DNA of 11,181 nucleotides from an uncultured Eubacteriales bacterium (GTDB lineage: Bacteria > Bacillota > Clostridia > Peptostreptococcales > Anaerovoracaceae). Both the position numbers and the translations under genes were made by a program. Location: NCBI GenBank assembly GCA_902803185.1, contig CADCOV010000287.1, positions 1 through 11,181 on the forward strand. The letters run 5' to 3'. Below, in pieces: positions 1-7,920 of this stretch (the stretch's first letter is position 1; every line of letters starts with the position of its first letter). Under the pieces are notes generated by a model. The model saw nothing but the letters and a program-made list of their open reading frames with translations, made no database searches and was not told the DNA's origin.

Positions 1-1
1 C

Positions 2-121
2 CGCCGCATCTACCAGGCCATCGTGAACCGGGACGCGGCCGCCGCCTCCCGCACCATGCGCCTCCACATGACGAACACGATCAAAAGGAGCAGCCTGGTC
101 ATCTCTATTTTCGAAGACTGA
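2..121 (+). CDS. C-terminal end of a probable GntR/FadR-family transcriptional regulator (5' partial)
   Basis: An open frame enters from the left edge and ends at TGA 119-121, leaving 39 residues. They read as an amphipathic helix of the form R-I-Y-Q-A-I-x-N-R-D-x2-A-A-x3-M-R-x-H-M. This is the pattern of the last helices of the FCD ligand-binding domain of FadR-type GntR regulators, where the repeated acidic/alanine block (RD-AAA) and the M-x2-HM end are typical. The DNA-binding half is outside the window. The gene converges on clpB and is followed 15 bases later by a strong terminator, which fits a genuine gene end. The family call rests on one short helix, so another all-helical protein is possible. 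Ligand and targets cannot be inferred. Confidence 0.55.
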   Translation, partial: RRIYQAIVNRDAAAASRTMRLHMTNTIKRSSLVISIFED

Positions 122-136
122 TCAGGACACAGAAAG

Positions 137-170
137 AGCCCGCCGGATCCCCGGCGGGCTTTTATATTTT
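137..170. terminator. Rho-independent terminator shared by the convergent regulator gene and clpB
   Basis: A perfect 10-bp GC-rich stem (AGCCCGCCGG at 137-146, CCGGCGGGCT at 151-160) encloses a 4-base ATCC loop. On the plus strand a T-rich tail (TTTTATATTTT, 160-170) follows, so it is a classic intrinsic terminator for the regulator gene that ends at 121. On the minus strand the stem starts 13 bases after the clpB stop. The tail there is only CTTTCT, so it should work less well in that direction but may serve as a bidirectional terminator. Confidence 0.9.
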
Positions 171-173
171 CTG

Positions 174-2774
<2,601 letters not shown>

Positions 2775-2777
2775 GTT

Positions 2778-2790
2778 CTCCACCCCCTTT
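2778..2790 (-). promoter_or_regulatory. Ribosome binding site deciding the clpB start
   Basis: On the minus strand the sequence AAAGGGGGTGGAG lies just before AAC-ATG. The GGGGGTG core differs by one base from the consensus GGAGGTG and ends 6 bases before ATG 2774. An in-frame GTG at 2783-2781 is itself part of this core and has no separate binding site at a usable distance. ATG 2774 is therefore the start. The resulting N-terminus MNIEKYTQ also looks like that of other clostridial ClpB proteins. Confidence 0.8.
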
Positions 2791-2799
2791 TGTGGATCG

Positions 2800-2818
2800 G
2801 CAGGCCCCTCGGGCCCGC
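2800..2818 (-). other. GC-rich hairpin in the clpB 5' untranslated region
   Basis: Read on the minus strand, GCGGGCCC and GGGCCTGC form an 8-bp stem with one G-U pair around a 3-base GAG loop. The predicted transcription start (about 2821) would put this stem within a few bases of the mRNA 5' end. Such a position is known to protect transcripts from 5'-end-dependent decay. The hairpin does not cover the Shine-Dalgarno sequence, so direct control of translation is less likely. It lacks a following T-run and is not a terminator. Confidence 0.5.
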
Positions 2819-2827
2819 TCCTACTTC

Positions 2828-2856
2828 ATGATATACCCAGTGTCGCCAAAAAGCAA
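2828..2856 (-). promoter_or_regulatory. Candidate sigma-A type promoter of clpB
   Basis: On the minus strand a -35-like TTGCTT (2856-2851) and a -10-like TATCAT (2833-2828, five of six consensus bases) are separated by exactly 17 bases. The -35 element matches only three of six bases. An overlapping pair, TTGTTG-18-TATATC, is possible. The predicted start near 2821 gives a leader of about 47 bases. The -35 box lies 7 bases from the CIRCE palindrome, so HrcA bound there should clash with RNA polymerase. A weaker alternative is a -10-like TATAGA at 2903-2898 on the far side of CIRCE, for which I find no good -35. Confidence 0.5.
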
Positions 2857-2857
2857 C

Positions 2858-2891
2858 AAAAAATTAGCACTCATCTTTCGAGAGTGCTAAC
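2858..2891 (-). terminator. Intrinsic terminator candidate of the smc-to-M50 operon, formed by the CIRCE palindrome
   Basis: As minus-strand RNA the two CIRCE arms form a 9-bp stem. The spacer, read TCGAAAGAT, can add two pairs (TC/GA) capped by a GAAA tetraloop, leaving one bulged T. The second arm is followed directly by six T (2863-2858), then GTTGCTTTTT. The stem begins about 25 bases after the TAG stop of the protease gene, a normal distance for a terminator. The stem is AT-rich at its base, so efficiency may be moderate. No other terminator is visible between this operon and clpB. Confidence 0.55.
2864..2890 (-). promoter_or_regulatory. CIRCE operator (HrcA repressor binding site)
   Basis: TTAGCACTC (2864-2872), nine spacer bases and GAGTGCTAA (2882-2890) match the CIRCE consensus (TTAGCACTC-N9-GAGTGCTAA) at all 18 arm positions. 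CIRCE is the DNA operator of HrcA, whose folding depends on GroEL, so repression is lifted when unfolded proteins titrate the chaperonin. Here it lies 89 bases before the clpB ATG and next to the candidate -35 box, placing clpB in the HrcA regulon. No CtsR-type heptamer repeat (GGTCAAA) was seen nearby. hrcA itself is not in the window. Confidence 0.97.
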
Positions 2892-2914
2892 AATCTTTCT
2901 ATATCGCTTTGTTC

Positions 2915-3631
2915 CTATAGGAAGATGATCTTCGACATCAGGCCGTAGATGAAGCTCACCGCCGGCCCCAGGAACATATCCGTCACGTCCAGGAGGATCA
3001 GCGCGATCAGCACCAGGTTCCCGTACTGCATGACCTTGTACCACCAGTTGTACTTCTGGAGGCCGAAGATCTGGGTCGCCAGGTTGAACCCGTCCAGCGG
3101 CGGGCACGGGATCAGGTTGAAGACCATGAGGACGATGTTGATCAGGATCGCGTACTGGAGCATCTCCAGGACCACCCGCCCCGCCGAGGTCGAGAAGAAC
3201 GACGGTGCGACCGTCACGAGGATCTTGAACAGGATGGTGAACAGCAATGCCAGAAGCAGGTTCATGGTGACGCCCGCCACCGCGACCAGGGCCTCGTCCC
3301 GCCGCCGGTGCTTATAGTATCTCGGATCGATCTGGACCGGGCGGCCCCAGCCGAAGCCGGCAAAAAGGAGCGCCAGGAAGCCCACCGGGTCCACGTGGGC
3401 CCTCGGGTCGATGGTGACCCTGCCCTGCATCCGCGGCGTCGGGTCCCCCAGCCTGTCGGAGACGAAGGCGTGGGCGAACTCGTGGAAGCACAGGCCGATC
3501 AGGATGCCCGGCAGCATCAGCAGATGGGTCTCCAGCCAGTCCCAGGTCAGGAAGTTCCCGCCTCTGACGACGTTCAGGATCAGCATGAGGATGACGAACA
3601 TCAGCAAAGGATTCACGTTGCGTTGTCTCAA
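2915..3631 (-). CDS. Site-2 protease family protein (M50 membrane metalloprotease)
   Basis: This 238-residue integral membrane protein belongs to the short M50 group related to B. subtilis YwhC. Zinc is expected to be held by HEFAH (50-54) within a membrane segment and by D180 of the NLIPCPPLDG motif (172-181); E51 would be the catalytic base. Hydrophobic stretches near 8-22, 38-58, 83-95, 114-141, 158-175 and 205-235 suggest about six membrane spans. There is no PDZ domain, unlike RseP-type proteases. The substrate is unknown. The start is TTG 3631: no ATG is near, and GAGGAG lies 8 bases before it. It follows miaB by 24 bases and ends the operon, 24 bases before the CIRCE/terminator structure. 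Function beyond intramembrane proteolysis cannot be inferred. Confidence 0.92.
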   Translation of the reverse strand: MRQRNVNPLLMFVILMLILNVVRGGNFLTWDWLETHLLMLPGILIGLCFHEFAHAFVSDRLGDPTPRMQGRVTIDPRAHVDPVGFLALLFAGFGWGRPVQIDPRYYKHRRRDEALVAVAGVTMNLLLALLFTILFKILVTVAPSFFSTSAGRVVLEMLQYAILINIVLMVFNLIPCPPLDGFNLATQIFGLQKYNWWYKVMQYGNLVLIALILLDVTDMFLGPAVSFIYGLMSKIIFL

Positions 3632-3639
3632 TGAAGTGG

Positions 3640-3645
3640 CTCCTC
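3640..3645 (-). promoter_or_regulatory. Ribosome binding site supporting the TTG start of the M50 gene
   Basis: GAGGAG on the minus strand lies 8 bases upstream of TTG 3631-3629. The next possible starts, GTG at codon 6 and ATG at codon 11, have no comparable site and would cut into the first membrane segment. The TTG start is the best supported. Confidence 0.75.
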
Positions 3646-3655
3646 TCTGTCAGCC

Positions 3656-4969
3656 TTAACGGATGATCTCGCCCAGGAGGCTGAAGGTCTTGGTCTCGGT
3701 GATCCGGACCGGAACGGTCTGCCCGATCAGGGACGGATCCCCGGCGAAGTTGACCAGCTTGAACCCGTCGGTCCGGCCGGCCAGCATGTGCCTGTCGTTT
3801 TTGCTCGGTCCCTCCACCAGCACCGGCTCCACCCGGCCCAGATAGAGGGCGTTCTTCTCCTCGGAGATCCGGTTCACCGCCTCCACCAGGCGGTCAAAGC
3901 GCTCGTGCTTCACCGGCTCCGGGATCTGGTCCGCGAACTTCTCCGCCGGCGTGCCCTTGCGGATCGAATAGAGGAAGGTGAAGGCGGAATCGTAGCGGAC
4001 CTCCTCCACCAGGTCCAGGGTCTGCTGGAAATCCTCCTCGGTCTCCCCCGGGAAGCCGACGATGATGTCGGTGGACATGGTGATCTCCGGCACGGCATCC
4101 CTGAGCTTTCTCACCAGCTCCAGGTACCGCTCCCTGTTATAGACCCGGTTCATCCGCTTGAGCACCGCATTGCTGCCGGCCTGGACCGGCAGGTGGATGT
4201 TTTTGCAGACCTTCTCGCATTCGGTGAAGACCTTGATCAGGTCGTCGGAGAGGTCCTTCGGGTGGGAAGTCATGAAGCGGATCCGCTCGATGCCCGGCAC
4301 CTCGTTCACCCGCCTGAGCAGGTCCGCGAAGGTGATCCCGCCGCCCTTATAGGAGTTCACGTTCTGCCCCAGCAGCATGACCTCCTTGACGCCGTCCTCG
4401 GCCAGGAAGCGGATCTCCTCCAGCACGTGCTCCGGATCCCTGCTCTTCTCCCGTCCCCTGGTGTAAGGGACGATGCAGTAGGTGCAGAAGTTGTTGCAGC
4501 CGTACATGATGTTGACCAGGGCCTTGTGCTTGTAGAGGCGCTTGGCCGGCAGGTCCTCGGCGATCTCCTCCATATCCGGCAGGACGTCGACGATCTTGCG
4601 CTTCTCCGCTGCGGCCTTCTCCAGAAGGGCCGGGATGTCTTTGATGTTGTGGGTGCCGAAGACGATGTCCACCCACGGGTATTTCGCTTTGATGGTGTCC
4701 ACCACGTGCTGCTGCTGCATCATGCACCCGCAGACGCAGACGATGAAGTCGTCCTCCTGCTCCTTGCGCTTCTTGAGCTGGCCGAGGGTGCCGAAGAACC
4801 GCTTGTCCGCGTTGTCCCGGACGCTGCAGGTGTTGATGATCTCGACAGAGGCATTCTTCCGCTCCCCGACCTGGGAGAAGCCCCGCTCCTCCAGGAGGCC
4901 GGCGATGATCTCCGAGTCGTGTTCGTTCATCTGGCAGCCGAAGGTGGTGATGTGAAAAGTGTTGGTCAT
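3656..4969 (-). CDS. miaB: tRNA-2-methylthio-N6-dimethylallyladenosine synthase MiaB
   Basis: MiaB is a radical-SAM methylthiotransferase that adds a methylthio group to i6A37 in tRNAs reading UNN codons, improving decoding fidelity. The 437 residues contain the N-terminal UPF0004 domain with its three auxiliary-cluster cysteines C12 (FGCQMNEHDSE), C48 (NTCSVR) and C82 (CGCM). The radical-SAM motif C158-x3-C162-x2-C165 lies in YGCNNFCTYCIVPYTRGRE, and a TRAM RNA-binding domain covers about 370-437. The FGCQMNEHDSE and IVPYTRGRE signatures separate it from the paralogues MtaB and RimO. The start is ATG 4969 with AAAGGA about 6 bases upstream. It follows gpsA by 13 bases. The i6A-forming partner MiaA is not in the window. 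Confidence 0.97.
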   Translation of the reverse strand: MTNTFHITTFGCQMNEHDSEIIAGLLEERGFSQVGERKNASVEIINTCSVRDNADKRFFGTLGQLKKRKEQEDDFIVCVCGCMMQQQHVVDTIKAKYPWVDIVFGTHNIKDIPALLEKAAAEKRKIVDVLPDMEEIAEDLPAKRLYKHKALVNIMYGCNNFCTYCIVPYTRGREKSRDPEHVLEEIRFLAEDGVKEVMLLGQNVNSYKGGGITFADLLRRVNEVPGIERIRFMTSHPKDLSDDLIKVFTECEKVCKNIHLPVQAGSNAVLKRMNRVYNRERYLELVRKLRDAVPEITMSTDIIVGFPGETEEDFQQTLDLVEEVRYDSAFTFLYSIRKGTPAEKFADQIPEPVKHERFDRLVEAVNRISEEKNALYLGRVEPVLVEGPSKNDRHMLAGRTDGFKLVNFAGDPSLIGQTVPVRITETKTFSLLGEIIR

Positions 4970-4982
4970 GTCGTTTCCTTTA

Positions 4983-5975
4983 TCAGTTCTCGTATTTCGG
5001 GCGGCGGGTCATGAGGAGGTCGATGGCCGCAAGCGGCGTCAGCTCTCCCTCCAGGCACGCGCGGATGCACTGGGTGATCGGCATCTCGACGCCGGCCTTC
5101 TCCGCCAGCTCACAGGCCGCGTAGCAGGTGGTGATGCCCTCGACCACCATGCCGATCCGGCCGACCGCCTCCTCCGGCGGCACGCCCTGACCGATCAGGA
5201 TGCCGCAGCGGCGGTTCCTGGAGTGCATGCTGGTGCAGGTGACGATGAGGTCGCCGATGCCGGAAAGGCCCGCGAAGGTCTCCGGCTCCGCCCCCAGGGC
5301 CACGCCCAGACGGGTCATCTCCGTGATGCCCCGTGTCATCAAAGCCGCCTTGGCGTTGTCGCCGTAGCCCAGGCCGTCGGAGATGCCTGCGCCCAGGGCC
5401 ATGATGTTCTTCAGCGCTCCTCCAAGCTCCACGCCCACCAGGTCGGTGTTCGTGTAGACCCGGAACCGGTCGTTCATGAAGGTCCGCTGGACCAGCTCCG
5501 CGGCTTCCCTGTCCTCCGATGAGGAGGAGACGGTGGTCGGCAGGTGCCGGCCCACCTCCTCGGCGTGGGACGGGCCGGAGAGGGCCACGTACCGGAAGGT
5601 CGGCGCGACCTCCGCCGCGATCTCAGACTGCCGCTTCAGGGTCTTCTGCTCGATGCCCTTGGCCACGTTGACCAGGATCGCATCCTCAGGCAGATACGGA
5701 AGCGCCCTCGTGAGGTTCGCCCTGAAGTGCTGGGACGGCACGGCGAAGAGGACCATCTCCGCCCCCTCGAGGGCCTTCTCCAGGTCTGCTTCGAACCGGA
5801 GCGCCTCCGGGAGCGGGACCCCCGGCAGATATTTTTTGTTCTCCTTCTCGGCGGCCGCCTCCGCGAGCTGCACGGCATTGCGGGCCGTCACGGTGACCTC
5901 GTGGCCGTTCCCGGAAAGCAAAACAGCCAGCGCAGTGCCCCAGCTGCCGAATCCTACGACTGTGATCTTGCTCAT
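4983..5975 (-). CDS. gpsA: NAD(P)-dependent glycerol-3-phosphate dehydrogenase GpsA
   Basis: This cytosolic enzyme reduces dihydroxyacetone phosphate to sn-glycerol-3-phosphate, the backbone of phospholipids. The 330-residue length is normal. The N-terminal Rossmann fold has GFGSWGTA (8-15) where most relatives have GAGSWGTA, followed by FAVPSQ (77-82) and NVAKG (103-107). The C-terminal catalytic half carries SGPSHAEEV (133-141), K189 in GGALKN as the catalytic lysine, GLSGIGDL (236-243) and the NRR substrate-binding stretch (254-256). The start is ATG 5975 with AAAGGA just upstream, 11 bases after the plsY stop. The gene ends with tandem in-frame stops (TGA TAA). It lies next to plsY, whose acyl acceptor it makes, so two consecutive steps of phospholipid synthesis are co-expressed. 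Confidence 0.97.
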   Translation of the reverse strand: MSKITVVGFGSWGTALAVLLSGNGHEVTVTARNAVQLAEAAAEKENKKYLPGVPLPEALRFEADLEKALEGAEMVLFAVPSQHFRANLTRALPYLPEDAILVNVAKGIEQKTLKRQSEIAAEVAPTFRYVALSGPSHAEEVGRHLPTTVSSSSEDREAAELVQRTFMNDRFRVYTNTDLVGVELGGALKNIMALGAGISDGLGYGDNAKAALMTRGITEMTRLGVALGAEPETFAGLSGIGDLIVTCTSMHSRNRRCGILIGQGVPPEEAVGRIGMVVEGITTCYAACELAEKAGVEMPITQCIRACLEGELTPLAAIDLLMTRRPKYEN

Positions 5976-5986
5976 GATATCCTTTC

Positions 5987-6601
5987 TCACTCCTTCGTGC
6001 CCTTGCCGAAGGACAGCTTGTTCTCTTCCCCTCTCAGGATCCTGCCGATGTTGCTGCGATGCTTGAAGATCAGGATCGCGGCCATGATCAGTCCCGGCAG
6101 GAACACGTGAGGCGCCAGGAAGTGGGACAGCACCGGGAAGGCCAAGGCCGCCATGATCGAACCTGCGGAGACCATCCGGGTCAGGGCCACGACGATGACG
6201 ACGATCGCAAGGCACAGGAGCGCCATCTTCCAGTTCACCGCCAGCAGCGTGCCGAAGGCGGTGGCGACGCCCTTGCCGCCCTGGAACTTCAGGAGCACCG
6301 GCCACACGTGGCCCAGGAACACCGCCAGGGCGCAGAAGGCCGCCTTTTCCGGCGGCAGGAGCCTCAGGGCGATGAACACCGGCAGGAAGCCCTTGCCGAT
6401 GTCTACGACCAGCGTGATCAGCGCCGCCTTCTTCCCAAGCACCCTGAGGGCGTTGGTGGTGCCGGCGTTGCCGCTCCCTTCCTTCTTGATGTCGAGCCCC
6501 CTCGCCCGCGCCAGCAGCGTGGACGGGGAGATGTTCCCCAAAAGGTAAGACGCGATCAGAAGTATGACAAAAAGAATGTTTTCGGATGCGATCCCGGACA
6601 T
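5987..6601 (-). CDS. plsY: Acyl-phosphate:glycerol-3-phosphate acyltransferase PlsY
   Basis: PlsY is an integral membrane enzyme that transfers an acyl group from acyl-phosphate (made by PlsX) to position 1 of glycerol-3-phosphate, giving lysophosphatidic acid. The 204-residue product shows all three family motifs: GSGNAGTTNALRVLG (42-56), GHVWPVLLKFQGGKGVAT (97-114) and FKHRSNIGRILRGEENK (179-195). Hydrophobic segments lie near 8-25, 60-80, 87-104, 126-141 and 150-178, fitting the five-span topology. The first A of its ATG (6601) is the last base of the der TAA stop (TAATG), so translation is probably coupled to der. AGGA lies a few bases before the start. gpsA follows 11 bases downstream. 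PlsX and PlsC are not in the window. Confidence 0.97.
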   Translation of the reverse strand: MSGIASENILFVILLIASYLLGNISPSTLLARARGLDIKKEGSGNAGTTNALRVLGKKAALITLVVDIGKGFLPVFIALRLLPPEKAAFCALAVFLGHVWPVLLKFQGGKGVATAFGTLLAVNWKMALLCLAIVVIVVALTRMVSAGSIMAALAFPVLSHFLAPHVFLPGLIMAAILIFKHRSNIGRILRGEENKLSFGKGTKE

Positions 6602-7920
6602 TATTCCTGGTCTCCTTTTTCACGGAAGATGAATTTCAGAGAGGTGCCTTCGAACCCGTAGGCGTCCCGGATCCGGTTCTCCAGATAGCGGGAATAGGAG
6701 AAGTGCATCAGCTCCCTGCTGTTGATCGAGAAGGAGAACAGCGGCGGCGCCACGCCCACCTGGGCGGCGTAGTAGATCTTGAGCCGCTTGCCCTTGTCCG
6801 ACGGCGGATTGTTCATCAGCATGGCGTCGGCGATCAGGCTGTTCAGCTGGCCCGTCGGGACCCTGAGCATGCGGTTCTCGGCGACGACCTTGATCATGCC
6901 CATGACCTGGCCCAGTCTCTGCTTCTTGAGGGCGGAGATGAACAGCACCGGCGCATAGGAAAGGAACAGGAGCTCCGCCTGGATCTTCCGGGTGAAGTCC
7001 CGCATGGTGTTGGTCTCCTTTTCGACGAGATCCCACTTGTTCACCACGATGATGATGCCCTTGCCGGCCTCGTGGGCCTCTCCTGCAACCTTCTTGTCCT
7101 GTTCCGTCAGGCCCTCGACCGCGTCGATCAGGAGCAGGCAGACGTCGGACCGCTCGATGGCCGCGATGGCGCGGATCACGCTGTAGCGCTCGATGTCCTC
7201 GTAGATCTTGCTCTTGCGGCGGATGCCCGCCGTATCGATCAGGGTGTATTTGTCGCCGTCCCACTCGAACGGCGTGTCGATGGCGTCTCTGGTGGTGCCG
7301 GCGATGTCGGAGACGATGACCCGGTTCTCGCCGACCAAAGCGTTCACCAGGGAGGACTTGCCCACGTTCGGCTTGCCGATGACGGCGACCTTGATGGTCT
7401 CCTCCTCCTCCGCTTCGGTCTCAGGGAAAGCGGAGACGATCTCGTCCAGCACGTCGCCCAGGTTCAGCATGTTCGCCGCGGAGACCGGGATCGGCTCCCC
7501 GATGCCCAGAGTATAGAAGTCGTAGAAGGAATCCGGCAGCTTCCGCGGGTTGTCCGCTTTGTTCGCCAGCAGGATGACCTTCTTGCCGGTGCGGCGCAGC
7601 ATGGTGGCCACCTCCTCGTCGGCGGTGGTCAGTCCCTCCTTCGCGTCCCCAATAAAGATGATGACGTCCGCCATATCGATGGCCATCTGGGCCTGCTCCA
7701 GCATCTGGGAGAGGATGACGTCCTTGCTGTCCGGCTCGATGCCGCCGGTGTCGATCAGATCGAAGAGGATCCCGTTCCACTCCGCCTCGGCGAAGATGCG
7801 GTCACGGGTGACGCCCGGGGTGTCCTCCACGATGGAGACCCGGCGTCCGACGATCCGGTTGAACAATGTGGATTTTCCAACGTTCGGCCGTCCCACGACG
7901 GCGACGATCGGTTTACTCAC
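6601..7920 (-). CDS. der: Tandem-domain ribosome biogenesis GTPase Der (EngA)
   Basis: Der is an essential GTPase that assists late assembly of the 50S ribosomal subunit. The 439-residue protein has two GTPase domains in series and a C-terminal KH-like domain. Domain 1 has GRPNVGKS (10-17), DTGG (57-60) and NKAD (120-123). Domain 2 has GKPNVGKS (182-189), DTAG (229-232) and NKWD (294-297). An acidic linker (about 167-174, four successive Glu) separates them. The KH-like end has the family stretch ELMHFSYSRYLENRIRDAYGFEG. The start is GTG 7920, giving MSKPIVAVVG as in relatives. AGGAGG lies 8 bases before it, and the start overlaps the end of ftsY by 8 bases (GTGAGTAA). An upstream in-frame TTG at 7938 would place the binding site inside the gene and add six residues without family counterpart. 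Confidence 0.97.
   Translation of the reverse strand: MSKPIVAVVGRPNVGKSTLFNRIVGRRVSIVEDTPGVTRDRIFAEAEWNGILFDLIDTGGIEPDSKDVILSQMLEQAQMAIDMADVIIFIGDAKEGLTTADEEVATMLRRTGKKVILLANKADNPRKLPDSFYDFYTLGIGEPIPVSAANMLNLGDVLDEIVSAFPETEAEEEETIKVAVIGKPNVGKSSLVNALVGENRVIVSDIAGTTRDAIDTPFEWDGDKYTLIDTAGIRRKSKIYEDIERYSVIRAIAAIERSDVCLLLIDAVEGLTEQDKKVAGEAHEAGKGIIIVVNKWDLVEKETNTMRDFTRKIQAELLFLSYAPVLFISALKKQRLGQVMGMIKVVAENRMLRVPTGQLNSLIADAMLMNNPPSDKGKRLKIYYAAQVGVAPPLFSFSINSRELMHFSYSRYLENRIRDAYGFEGTSLKFIFREKGDQE

Noticed and set aside
2775..2783. GTG 2783 as the clpB start
   Set aside because: The GTG is part of the Shine-Dalgarno core, has no site of its own at a usable distance, and adds three residues not expected in the family.
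2775..2914. A riboswitch, small RNA or CtsR site in the clpB upstream region
   Set aside because: The region is accounted for by CIRCE, a promoter, a short hairpin and the ribosome binding site. No riboswitch fold or GGTCAAA repeat was recognised.
3788..5014. A 408-codon plus-strand open frame antisense to miaB
   Set aside because: Composition is that of a complement of a GC-rich gene, with no motif or credible ribosome binding site, and miaB is complete on the other strand.
4983..6623. A possible 546-residue fusion ending in GpsA
   Set aside because: The first 216 residues are plsY and the end of der read in the wrong frame (rich in G, R, A, P). GpsA begins at ATG 5975 with its own binding site, and plsY is intact in its own frame.
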